Source of the DNA: Palaemon carinicauda
Taxonomy: Eukaryota > Arthropoda > Malacostraca > Decapoda > Palaemonidae
Assembly: GCF_036898095.1 (NCBI RefSeq)
Contig: NC_090743.1
Span: 22,697,069 to 22,761,068, forward strand
Length of the DNA stretch: 64,000 bases
Reading direction: 5' to 3'
The position numbers and the translations under genes are program-made. The first letter of the stretch is position 1; every line of letters starts with the position of its first letter. Of the stretch, positions 24,360 to 35,409 are shown piece after piece. The notes beneath the pieces are model-generated. The model made no database searches. It was not told the DNA's origin and saw nothing but the letters and a program-made list of their open reading frames with translations.

Positions 24360-24700
24360 TCATTCTTATCACTTGTCTCGCTTTCTAATAGTCATGCCTT
24401 TGCAATCATAATGCTTAATACTACGCAGTATTCTAGAAGTTTTATTCCAGCTGTGACCAAGTTGTGGAATTATCTTAATCAGATAGTTGAATCGGTGGAG
24501 CTTCAAAAGTTCAAACTTGCAGCGAATGTTTTTATGTTGAACAGGTTGGCATGTCTCTTTATATAGTTCATATATAAAAGTTCTATTTTGATATTGTTAC
24601 TACTCTTAATGTGTTTTATTTTAATTGGTCATTACTTCTCTTGTAGCTTATTTATTTCCTTTCCTAACTGCACTTGTGGTATCCTGCTTTTTCAACTAGA
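24360..24700 (+). mobile_element. LINE 3' end (5' part of an interrupted copy)
   Basis: The C-terminal codons read TQYSRSFIPAVTKLWNYL and then VESVELQKFKLAANVFMLNR, nearly the same as the end of the LINE ORF at 40542-41486. The 3' UTR follows, to TTTTTCAACTAGAGTT. Its last bases are found beyond D5 at 31119 (AGCTTAGCTATCTAATAATT), so D5 inserted into this tail. Confidence 0.85.
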
Positions 24701-24701
24701 G

Positions 24702-24885
24702 TTTTTAAATATTTAACTTAGCCGGTGAATATATAATGGCTGCAACTCTGTTGCTCGACAGACACATACATGAAAAACTCGCGAGCGATCGCTATGCAGG
24801 TTGCGGGTGTGCCCACCAGCGCCAACTGTCGGCCAGATACCACTCTCGGATGTAAACAAAACCTTCAATTTCTTCTCTGTCGACG
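24702..24885 (+). repeat. DIRS D5 left inverted terminal repeat
   Basis: It is the inverse of 30915-31118 with few changes and includes AGCGATCGCT at 24784-24793. Confidence 0.88.
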
Positions 24886-26099
24886 TGTCGACAAGACGTA
24901 CTTTTACTCGCTGTTGAACCTGGAGTTTTTCCCATCATATTTGGTGAAGTACTTTAATTTGGTTTGAGCTTTCGCAGTACAGGTGTTTTTCTTCAAATAA
25001 ATCCTTGAACTCGTTTTTGGATAGATTTAATTTTTGATGACAAAGAGAGTATGGACTTTCTTTGACTTTTAAATGGCCGACCCTTCCCTTAGACGGAAGT
25101 GTGTTTAGGCTTTTAGCAATTATCTTATCATGTTATAAATTAATTATAGATTTTCCTCTATATACTTTTATATCCCACCGCCTTTATTAGGCCTCTTCGA
25201 TTAACTTTCCATTTATAATAAACATAAAAATAAATTTTAATGATTTGTTTATATGCGACCTTTCCTGAGAGTAGGCGGTCCTAACTTGGAAACCGAAGTT
25301 AAACAACGTTGAGCCCTTTCAATCGTAAATAGCTTTTAAAGAGCTAATGATTTAAAACTTTTTAAATGAATATTTTTTAATAGATATTTTATGAAAGATT
25401 TTCTTTGAATAGTCTTCGTACTGTTTCAAAGATGAACTAACATTTAGTTTATTTATGCTACGCAGTTTGCGCTCTATCGTTACGATAGAGAGAGAGAGTA
25501 TCACGGTTTCACTTTGCAGAAAGAGTAAATCGATTCTGACGTTTTGTTCATTCTTCTTTCAAAGCTTAAATGTTTTAAATTCTATTTTAAAGGAACTTTT
25601 TAATTGAAAAACCTTTCAGTTTTTTCCTTTGGTCAAATAACATGTTTTTTTGACGAAACGTAAGTGGGCTCTTCTCTTAGGTGCGAAATCAAGAGAGAGA
25701 GAGAGAGAAAGATAGAGACGGAGGGAGAGAGAGGAGAGAAAACGTTCCGTTCAAGCGGGTAACGTTGTTCTCTAGTTACTCTCGTCCCTAGTCTCTGTAC
25801 GGGGAGAAAGGATAAAACGTTTTTAGTTTTTTATTCTCGTCCCCAGGCAATGTACGGTGAGAGATTGAAAACGTAGTTTTGAATGAACTAGTGTTTAGTC
25901 TCTTCCCCAGCCACTGAATTTTTTATCTTAAAATATGTTTACTGTTTTTTGCTGGTATTAATGTGCTTGCATTATATGACTGATTTCGCAATTACTACCT
26001 TTTGATGAGGGTAGAATTGCGTGCTTCAGGTAGAAATCAGTAAAAGTTTCGATTTCAGTGAAATAAGTGCAAAACAGAAAATCGTAGTGATAAAGTGAT

Positions 26100-27790
26100 A
26101 TTGCGCAAAGTGTTATCAGTGTTGCGACCGAGGGTTCGTCTGTTCGTGCCTGTCGCCTAGTCCGGGACCTCTTGCAAGCTCCCAAGCCCAGGGGTGAAGT
26201 AATGTCGTACGACTTATGGGTTCGAGAGGCCTTGATCAGTGAACAGACGTTCCCTCTATGGTATCGGGTGTATCTTACCAAGATCACCCCTACCATAAGG
26301 CGAGAGAGACGATTTTCTCCTCGTCATCCGAAGGCTTTTCGCATAAGAAACCTGAAACAAGGTTTCGAGGCCCTTAAGCGAAAGTCAGTCCTTTCAGGAC
26401 AGGTCCAGCGTTCTGGTTGTAGCCATTAGGACAGCTCTGACCCTATGCAGTCATCGGAAGACTGCTCGCCGCCTAACAAAAGCGTAACACAGACTCCGAG
26501 TCTTTTTGTTGGCAAGGTTTTGCGGTCACAGACGTTACCCTCGTCTCTTACCGCAACCATTTCCGTTGATCCTAAATGGGTTGTACGGCAAGACATGCAG
26601 AATAAGCTTGCCTCCCTTATGGAAGACTATTCTGCCGATAAGTCCGTTGAGCCTAGCCGTTTATCTCATCGAGATCCTGGCTTTCAGCCACCCTAACGTT
26701 CCTTTGTGCGTCCTGTTGACGTTGGCGTAGCTAAGTCACGTCAGTCAGGTTGTTTAGAACCACACTCGATGCGGTCTCGTGTGGATTTTTAGCCACATTT
26801 GGACGTTAGGCCACTTGCTGATGCTCCTGTTGACGTTCAGGACGTTCGCTAGCAATCGGAGTTGACTTGTTTTGACGCTGAGCGTCAACCTCCGCATTCT
26901 AGAGTTGTTTTGACTGCTCAGTCTAGGCGGTCAAAGCAGTCTCGAGTGGACGCTGTGCGTCCTCACGCACCTGTTGTTGTTGACAGTTCACAGACTGTCA
27001 AGCAGTTACATGACGTTGCGTCCTGGTCTCTCGCACCTGTTGTTGTTGACAGTTCACAGACTGTCAAGCAGTTACATGACGTTGCGTCCTGGTCCGCTAC
27101 TAATGCACCAGTGCGTGTGGACTCTGCTTGTAAAGCATTGCCACCACGGTAGGTCTCTCCCTTGCTTGAGACTCAGCTATTATCGGACAAGGTTCCTTCA
27201 GATGAGGAAGTTGCTGTTCCCCCTCCTACTGATATTCCCTTGAGGACTCTGTCAGACGGAGAGGAGCCTAAAGCTGCTTAGCCCTCTATGGACTTTAAAT
27301 AAATCATGCTGATTTTTAAGGATCTTTGTCCGGATCTTTTTGTAACTGCTGCTCCTCATTCGCCTAAACGTCAGAGCTTACACTAGGCCTAGCTACTTCG
27401 AAGCCGTTGTTTTATAAGCTAGTGCTCTCTCGCTCTCCTAGAGAGCTTTACGTTTGCTAGGCGACTGGTTTATCACCAGGAGGAGTTTGGGGGATACAGC
27501 CTTTGCTTTCCCTTCTTTTAAACTGGCTTATAGAGCGAGAGTCTGATATGACACGAGAGAAGTTCTCGGCTTGGGAGTTCCTGCCTCTGCCCAGATAGAC
27601 TTCTCAAACCTCATAGACTCTCCCTGGCGCCTGGCCATGAGACGCTCCAAGATTTTACAGGTCAACTTCACAGCTGTTTTCGAGCCTTTGAAGTTTTGCT
27701 GTACAATTATGTCATGCATAAACAAGGCTTTCAGGGATGGCTCCAATGATCTGACAGCCACGTTCTCTGCAGGAACAAGTCCCTCAGGGA
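26100..27790 (+). pseudogene. DIRS D5 gag region, broken
   Basis: The start matches D2 gag (CCCAAGCCCAGGGG near 26181). Open parts at 26172-26426 and 26445-26693 alternate frames. A later segment at 27571-27798 (SPWRLAMRRSKILQVNF) is the end of gag or the entry of pol. A 66-bp tandem duplication at 26967-27095 sits inside. No enzyme motif is visible. Confidence 0.55.
26967..27095 (+). repeat. 66-bp tandem duplication in D5 gag
   Basis: Two near-identical copies start GCACCTGTTGTTGTTGACAG, at 26967 and 27033, and each contains the inverted pair ACAGTTCACAGACTGT. D2 has diverged copies of the same block, so this part of the family expands and contracts. Confidence 0.88.
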
Positions 27791-27797
27791 TGGCTCC

Positions 27798-28190
27798 ATG
27801 ATTTGGCAGCCATGTTCACTGCAGGAGTACGTAAGAGGCAAGTGCGCTCAATGTGTTCATTGTCAAGACAAACTTCAAGATGAAGTCTTCCAGGCTGTCT
27901 TGACAGCATTTATGGAAGGCGACTGGATGGTCTCTCTCGACCTTCAGGAGGCATACTTCCACATTCCTATACACCCGGATTCCCAACCGTTTCTGAGGTT
28001 TGTTTACAGGAATGTGGGGTACCAGTTTCGAGCTATCGGGGATCCGAGCCTCCCTGTACTTGGACGACTGGCTTCTCAGAGCATCGTCCAGCCTTCACTG
28101 TCTGCAGGATCTACATTGGACGTTGAGTCTGGCCAGGGAGTTGGGACTTGTGGTCAACCTAAAAGTCCCAACTGATCCCATCCCAGATTA
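27798..28190 (+). pseudogene. DIRS D5 reverse transcriptase with an internal deletion
   Basis: VSLDLQEAYFHIPIHPDS (around 27930-27985) is RT motif A with its catalytic Asp. Shortly after, in the frame of 28000, comes IRASLYLDDWLLRASS, the YxDD box. Compared with D8, the segment between them (the equivalent of LCFGLSTAPQVFTRV) is missing, a deletion of roughly 100 bp that also shifts the frame. The enzyme is inactive. Confidence 0.8.
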
Positions 28191-28479
28191 TTCTATTTTT
28201 GGGGATGTCGATTCGCAGTCAAGCCCTGCTCGAAGTCCAACTAATGCTGAAAAGAAAACGTTTATTCAGTCAGGAGTTGGAACAGTCTCGTAGGGACTCT
28301 CTTATCCCTGGAGCAGTTTGTCTCACTAGGGAGACTACCCCTTCTGCCTCTCCGGTTCCATCTAGCCTCTCACTGGAACTAGGACAAGACATTAGAGACG
28401 GTATCATTCCCAGTCTCCGAACCAATAAAGGCATGCCTGAAATGGTGGGACAGCAATATCAGTCTGAGAGAGGGACTAT

Positions 28480-29230
28480 CCCTAGCAGTCAAGAACCCAA
28501 ACCACGTGTTGTCCTCAGACGCGTCGGGTTTGGGTTGGGTGCGACCCTGGACGGTCGGGAATGCGCTGGTCTGTGGACCTCAAGTCAGAAGAGCATGCAC
28601 ATCAACGGCAAGGAGCTATTCGCAGTCCACTTGGCCTTGATGATATTAGGAAGCGTCTTCGAAACTAAGTGGTAGAGGTCAACTCAGACAACACCACAAC
28701 TTTGGCGTACATCTCCAAGCAAGGAGGCACACACTCCTTCACGCTGCTCGAGATCGCAAGGGACCTTCTCTTATGGTCTAGAATTCGAGGCATCTCCCTG
28801 TTGACGAGATTCATCCAGGGGGACTTGAACGTCTTGGCAGACTGTCTCAGTCGGAGGGGTCAGGTGATACCCACGGAATGGACCCTCCACAAGGACGTGG
28901 GCAAGAGTCTTTGGGCTTCTTGGGGTCAACCAACCATAGACCTCTAACCAACCATAGACCTCTTTGCCTCCTCGTTGACCAAAAGGTTACCAATCTTTTG
29001 CTCTCCAGTCCTAGATACAGAAGCAATCTACATAGACGCGTTTCTACTGGATTGGTCTTTTATGGACTTATATGCATTCCCACCATTCAAGATAGTCAAC
29101 AAGGTACAGAGTACTGCAGAAGTTCGCCTCTCACGGAGGGACAAGGTTGACGTTGGTTGCTACCCTCTGGCCCGCGAGAGAGTGGTTCACCGAGGTACTT
29201 CAATGGCTGGTAGACTTTCCAAGAAGTCTT
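28480..29230 (+). pseudogene. DIRS D5 RNase H and methyltransferase-like region
   Basis: An SSDASGLGW block near 28512 opens RNase H. VEVNSDNTTTLAYISKQG and GDLNVLADCLSRRGQV (28672-28866) follow in one frame. Then TEWTLHKDVG, PTIDLFASS, FCSPVLDTEA and LYAFPPFKIVNKV form the methyltransferase-like region. An 18-bp tandem duplication at 28929-28966 brings in an in-frame TAA. It is otherwise the best preserved part of D5. Confidence 0.78.
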
Positions 29231-30380
29231 CCTCTAACGGTAGATCTGTTACGTCAGCCCCACGTAAAGAATGTCCATCAAAGCCTCCCCGCTCTTCGTC
29301 TGACTTCCTTCACACTATCGAAAGACTCTCAAGAGCTAGAGGTTTTTCGAAGGAGGCAGTCAGTGCGATTGCAAGAGCTAGGAGAGCTTCTACCATTAGA
29401 GTATACCAGTCGAAGTGGGAAGTCTTTCGAGACTGGTGCAAGTCAGCATCTGTGTCCTCGTCCAGTACCTCTGTAGCCCAAATCGCAGATTTTCTTTTAC
29501 ATCTGAGAAAGGTTCGCTCCCTTTTCAGCTCCCACGATTAAGGGCTACAGGAGCATGTTGGCTTCGGTCTTTCGACATAGAGGCTTAGATCTTTCCAACA
29601 ATAAAGATCTCCAAGATCTCCTAAAGTCTTTCGAGACCTCTAAGGAACGTCGTTTGGCAACTCCTGGATGGAACTTAGACGTGGTCCTAAGGTTCCTCAT
29701 GTCAGACAGGTTTGAGCCATTACATTCAGCCTCCCTGAAGGATCTCACCCTCAAGACACTTTTCCTAGTGTGCTTGGCTTCGGCTAAAAGGGTTAGTGAA
29801 CTTCATGCCTTCAGTAAGAACATCGGCTTATCTACAGAAAAAAGCCACTTGTTCACTTCAACTTGGTTTCCTGGCCAAAAATGAACTGCCTTCTCGTCCT
29901 TGGCCTAAATCTTTTGATATTCCTTGCTTATCAGAGATCGTAGGCAACGAACTGGAAAGAGTATTATGTCCTGTTAGAGCTCTTAAGTTCGATTTAGCTC
30001 GTACTAAGTCATTACGAGGGAAATCTGAGGCATTATGGTGCTCAGTTAAGAAACCTTCATTGCCTATGTCAAAGAATTCTTTGTCATATTTTATCAGATT
30101 TTTTTAATACGAGAAGCTCATTCTCACTTGAATGAGAAAGACCGATGTTTGCTTAAGGTTAAGACGCACGAAGTTAGAGATATAGCAACCTCCGTGGCCT
30201 TCAAGCAAAATAAATCTCTGCAAAGTATTATGGACGCGACTTCTTGGAGAAACAAGTCAGTGTTCGCGTCATTTTACTTAAAAGATGTCCAGACTCTTTA
30301 CGAGGACTGCTACACACTGGGTCCATTCGTTGCAGCGAGTGCAGTAGTGGGTGAGGGTTCTACCACTACACTTCCCTAAT
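29230..30380 (+). pseudogene. DIRS D5 tyrosine recombinase, frameshifted
   Basis: The N-terminal DNA-binding part (STIRVYQSKWEVFRDWCKS, near 29390-29445) ends in a frameshift and stop at 29539. The catalytic part resumes at 29555 with TLKTLFLVCLASAKRVSELH, whose Arg is the first catalytic residue. After another break, VKTHEVRDIATSVAF (30160-30205) carries the HxxR box and FASFYLKDVQ the nucleophilic Tyr. The residues are all visible but lie in at least three frames. Confidence 0.82.
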
Positions 30381-30777
30381 TTCAATATCCTTTTAATCTG
30401 TCTCTTGAAATGTTTTTAATATTGTTTTATGGGTTGTTCGGAAGGCTAAGAAGCCTTTCGCATCCTGATTGATTTGGCGGGTGGTCAAAGTCATTTCTTG
30501 AGAGCGCCCAGATTAGGGGTTTGATGAGGTCCTGTTGTATGGGTTGCAGCCCTTGATACTTCAGCTCCTGGGAGTCTGTCAGCATCCTAAGAGGATCGCT
30601 GGGCTCCGTGAGGAAGACAGACTTACAAGGCAGAGTAATCGTCTAAGTCAACTTCCTCACCAGGTACCTATTTATTTTGGTTTTGTTATATTGATAACTG
30701 CCAAAATGAAAAAACTCTTAGCTTATACGCTGTAAACATAATTAACTCTGGTCTCTACCCACCTCCTTGGGTGTGAA

Positions 30778-30880
30778 TCAGCTATTATATATTCACCGGC
30801 TAAGTTAAATATTTAAAAATTATATTTTAATTATAAAATAAATTTTTGAATATACTTACCCGGTGAATATATAAATTAAA
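30778..30880 (+). repeat. DIRS D5 internal complementary region
   Basis: It is complementary to both outer ends of D5 fused; the fusion point is near 30818 in the AT-rich run. Confidence 0.88.
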
Positions 30881-30914
30881 TGACCCTCCCTTCCTCCCCA
30901 ATAGAGACGCAGTG

Positions 30915-31118
30915 GGATGAGAAGAAATTGAAGGTTTTGTTTACATCCGAGAGTGGTATCTGGCCGACAGTTGGCGCTGGTGGGCACACCCGCAACCTGC
31001 ATAGCGATCGCTCGCGAGTTTTTTATGTATGTGTCTGTCGAGCAACAGAGTTGCAGCCATTATATATTCACCGGGTAAGTATATTCAAAAATTTATTTTA
31101 TAATTAAAATATCATTTT
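30915..31118 (+). repeat. DIRS D5 right inverted terminal repeat
   Basis: It is the inverse of 24702-24885 plus a right-specific outer end. It contains GGGTAAGTATATTC at 31073, a 5' splice-site consensus, as in D2. Confidence 0.88.
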
Positions 31119-31145
31119 AGCTTAGCTATCTAATAATTATCATTT
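31119..31145 (+). mobile_element. LINE 3' tail, remainder beyond D5
   Basis: AGCTTAGCTATCTAATAATT is the end of the LINE tail broken at 24700; intact relatives end in GTAGCTTGG followed by ATA repeats (for example at 40288-40330, minus strand). Confidence 0.78.
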
Positions 31146-32200
31146 CCATCCCAGTGCTCCCAGACTAGAGATCTTTCAAATCTTGAGACTGTAACAGCTC
31201 CTGGATTTTCCTATCCAGGACATCAGAACTTCTCATGTTCTGAGTTTCATGAGAAAATCCCAGTATTTTGTATTTTTCCTCTCAGATGCCAAGATCTTTC
31301 GAGTGTACTCAATAGGTGTTGGAACAGGTGATTTCTCAGGTCCCATCTTAGCATTCTTACAAGCATCAAGATGCCAGCTTGTGCTTGCATGAATTATCGC
31401 AAGGATCCTATCCATCCTAGGACAGGTATTCGCATGATCCTGTTATGCACAGCATGATACCACGCTCGAACAGCTTCCAATGCTCACTTCAGTAACGCGA
31501 CTAGTTAACAACCAGGAAATTTGCTGGATGGGATTATAGATACAGAGGAAGCTAGATGATTGAGCAGCATTTCTTAACAAATAGGTTTTGTTTAGAAGAG
31601 TCTCCCTCATTCTTCTGAATGAGGAGAAGGTTGGTCAAAGGTATGCAAGGTATTTCTCATAATGACCATACATTTTGACTTCATATCCTTCCCTGCAGAT
31701 ATGTTTTTTCTCGACCAGCTGCCAGTTCCTGGTAGTGACCTAGGCCAACACCTGCCACATCTTCATGCCCGTATCATTAGGAGGTTGACAGTAGTCATCA
31801 CTTTCACTCGTAAAGAAGACCAAAGTGCTTTGGCATTCCTGGAAAGTAAACCAGCTAATTGTTTAAAGGGACTTCCTCCTAAGGATAAGTCTCCTATGAA
31901 AGGAGGAAGTTTAGTATCCGTATAAGAATAAATCATAGATTTTAAAAAGTAATTTTCATTTTTCCTGATTACAAACCTCATTCCTCTAAGTTACATACAC
32001 CACCTAAGTTTCAGGACAAATTGGCTATTCAGTGTTCTGGCAGTGGTTTGGAACATCACTGCCACCTGCCAGTAAGTACTAGAAACTCGGTTATATTTTT
32101 CACTGATTTCCAGCTATGCTGAAAATATACTCCTATTTAAAGGTCTCTGGTTTGTATTGTAAGGAAAAATAAAAATTACCTCTTGAGATTTGTGATTTTT

Positions 32201-34880
32201 ATGGCTAAAATACTTTATTTGCTGGATGAAACCTGAGGTCAGATGTACTGTATCCCAGACAAATGTCTGGTGCAGATGATTTTAGGCTTTGATGCACATG
32301 CCCATATAATAAGCTGTAATAAGGTTGTAACATCTGTAAAAATACTGGCATGCTGTAACATGTGCAAGTACAAGAAAAAAGGGGAAAAGAATATGGGAGA
32401 AAATAAAGAAAACAGTAATAATACGTATGCATGTAATGTGTGCTTGTTTGGAATTTTAAGGAAAATTGGAAATTTCTATCTAAAATTTTACCACATTGCC
32501 AACTAGAAAACATTGAAATTAGTAATTTTGATTAAGGTTTTTCTCCATAACTGCAATGTTTCTTATCAGAATTTTTGAGTAAATTAGAGTTGGATATTAA
32601 AAATTAGAAACAGGATGCTCAATAGTTGCAGGTAATTAAAATTCACTCAAAATTAATAAGAGAAAAATCATTTAAAAAATTCTTCAATGAATTGATTTTT
32701 TTATATATACATTGCTAGAACTAGCAGTCGGCAAACGAAAGAGAATAAGTTGGTTTTTAAGCCTAGCTCATTATTAGAATTTGTATAGTTTACCGTATAA
32801 ACTTTGTTATATACAGCATATTTAATTTCCACTTTAACAAGGAAATATTCATGTTTTATCTGGGTTATTTCATTTAAAATGATAAATTTTGGGTTTTAGT
32901 ACAGTAGTTTGCTTTTCTGGCTAGGGTTTCGGTTTGACCAGTAATAGTAACACTATGAAAGTGGGGAAGGCAGGGCATTTTGATAATGTCCATGGGCTTT
33001 TGCAATTCCTGAACTTTGTGATTCCCAGTAAGGTGCTCCCCCCAATTATTGCAGGAAAGTGAGGGTTAGGTTTATTATGAAAACTTTTAACAAATGTTTT
33101 AGTATTTGTGAAAATGAAACTGCATGTTTTGACAAAGGGGTAAATTTGCAATTGATAATTGAAATGTTATGCTTGTAACTTACTAAGAGGCAAGTAAATG
33201 TGGAATATAATGCTTATAACTATTATAGTAAGCTTTAGTATATATAATATAAGAGTACCATAATTTATTGATTGGAGAGTATTTGTATGTCATTCAGTTG
33301 GGTACCAAATCGAGAGTGTACATATAATGAGGTTACATTATCTAATGATTGTTTCTGTATTGTTGTATATTAAAAATTGCAATTTGTTCATCTTATGAAG
33401 GCAGGATAATGGCATTACATGGCAAATTTGTGACCTGTTCATCAAAGGGAGTTCTAATTGAAGTCATAAAAGCAGGAAAATGTAATTATATGTCAGATTT
33501 GGTGCCTGTTCATCAAAGGGAGTTTCAATCAAAGTTTATGGAGATATTTTGAATAGGATCAACATTTTGTTGTTGGGCAAATAATTTCAAAGCATTTGGA
33601 GGACTATGTTGTTGTGCTTCTGTAGGACAGAGAAAGAAAAGATAAACTTATTAAGATTACAGACTGCACTGTGTAACCAGTTGATAATTATCTTACTATG
33701 TATAGTGTTGTGAAGTCAGTGCAGATTTGTAAATAACATGAAAGGTACTTTAGCACATTCATGGTATCATGGTTTTTTTTCAGACTGGGCTGGCATCTTT
33801 TCTAACTGAAAGTTTTGCAATGTGAGGTTGCATGCCAAATGTTTTTTTATGCATCGTGAAAATACTAAATTTGATAAGGATTGCCTTTATTTTCTAAGTG
33901 AATGAAAATAATATGGTGTTGTATTGTCATATGAAAGAGTAGTATCAATTTGCATGTTCAGTGGTTTTTTACTTTTTTTGAATCTTCCTACTGAATGTAG
34001 ATGGGGATTTTGATCATAAGTATATACTTTATTTCTCCATTCATTTGCTGTCATGTAATGTACTGTAGTTATATATAAATAGCTGTTTGATATGATATAC
34101 AGAGATTTAAGTCTTGAAGAAATCGGGCAATGTATGATTCATTTTTATGAATCTTCCTGATGTTCTTATCACTTCTTCTCCAGAAGCTCAGTTTATTGAC
34201 ATCTACCCCTTATATTAAAAAAAGTTCCAATTTTCTTTCCTTTCAACAAACACATGCTGCTACTAAAGTAATAAGACACACTAGCTGTCAATGGCATGAA
34301 GTGAATCGCCTGGGGCTCTGTTATTTCAGTTTCTCTGTCTCATCCGTTCGACAATTCTCTTCCAGATTGTGATTAGTTTTAGTACGTTTTAAGTTGTCTT
34401 CCTCTGGCAATTGCCTTACTGTTCCTCACAGAGAAACTGTGTTCCAATTTCGAGTGCTAATGAAACTTTTACTTCAGGGGGAACTCCAGAGAAGAATAGG
34501 GTAGATCTTTATAGCAAGGATTTTGACAATTATAGCACGTCAGCACCGTTCTCTAATACACACTTAACCAGCCAAGTTTTGATATTGATGGACTTCAAAG
34601 CTCCTAATTTATTCAATTTCATTTGTTTAATCTCGGAAGGCCTCTAGTCTGTACTTGTAGACGGTAATTTTCATCATAACCACCTAGTTGCTAATCCTAA
34701 CATGGCTTATCAAGTCTGGTCTAGTAGTAAAGTAATAATAATGTTCCATTCAGTAAGTGTTCTGAATGGGCACAGCACTTTACTGAGTTGAGATCCTCTC
34801 ACAGAGCCTTGAATTTTTGTATTACTTTAGATCCATTTTCTGCTAAATATTAGCATCCTTGCATTTCTAGTCTCTTGTAG
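32201..34880. other. No gene seen; AT-rich sequence with a short local duplication
   Basis: I find no conserved coding sequence. At 33410-33545 a block of about 70 bp with the shared core CTGTTCATCAAAGGGAGTT occurs twice in tandem with divergence. The part at 34280-34670 may belong to the LINE remnant that follows, but I cannot show this. Confidence 0.5.
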
Positions 34881-34899
34881 ACAACCAAATTAAAATACT

Positions 34900-35290
34900 C
34901 TTGGTGGAGATTGCTAATGTTATTTCATTAGGTACATCTGATTATGGTTGCTGTGGCCCTGCTGATTACTACTCAATTTCCATAACTCATATTACACAAG
35001 TTTTGAAAGTCTTATGGCAAATTGTCTAAATATGTATGCTGAAGGTAATGATCTATTGCCTAGTTTTCAGTTTGGCTTTTGCAAAGGCCTTCGAATATGA
35101 GATGCTCATCTTACTGTTTCCAATGTACAGAAATCCATTGATTTTGGTCAGAAGATTTGTTTGATTTTCCTTGATTTTTAAGTGCTACCTTTGACCGTGT
35201 TAATCATGAGGCCTATGTTTTCAAACTAACAGTTAGAGTAGGTGGGTCTTTTCTTAGCATCATTATTTAATTTTTAAGAGTGGAGAGTGT
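34900..35290 (+). pseudogene. LINE reverse transcriptase, N-terminal remnant
   Basis: In scattered frames the sequence reads LLPSFQFGFCKGL, then a TVSNVQKSIDFGQ block, then TFDRVNHEAYVFKL with the motif A Asp, then GGSFLSIII. This is the order seen in Jockey/CR1-like non-LTR reverse transcriptases. Stops (for example within the IFLDF segment) and frame changes show that it is dead. Confidence 0.75.
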
Positions 35291-35409
35291 AGGTTGTGGC
35301 CTATGCAATGGCAGGCGTATGCCCTTAGGTGAAAGAATAAAGCTAAGCCTTCTCTGCGATTTTGTCAGGATGCCTGAAAACTTTAAATCAATCAATCCCT
35401 GAGATTTGT

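Larger units (their letters stand above)
24702..31118 (+). mobile_element. DIRS D5, both termini present, nested in a LINE tail
   Basis: The inverted terminal repeats (24702-24885 and 30915-31118) and the internal complementary region (30778-30880) are clear. The latter, in reverse complement, joins the right end (GGGTAAGTATATTCAAAAAT) to the left end (AAATATTTAACTTAGCCGGT). Gag, RT, RNase H, methyltransferase-like and recombinase parts are present in order but in broken frames. The insertion lies inside a LINE 3' tail, whose two halves flank it without an obvious duplicated target. It is related to D2. Confidence 0.9.
22355..32200 (+). mobile_element. DIRS D4, old copy split by nested insertions
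   Basis: The left end at about 22360-22450 (ATACATGGATACAAACCCCT and a TAATAGGAGTATGTT block) is inverse to 32105-32160 (ATACTCCTATTTAAAGGTCT, then GGTTTGTAT). An internal complementary region at 31905-31995 fuses both outer ends in inverse. Between them lie decayed DIRS interior (22450-24360 and 31145-31905), a LINE tail (24360-24700 with 31119-31145) and the younger DIRS D5. The interior coding parts are too decayed for me to name domains. Confidence 0.6.
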
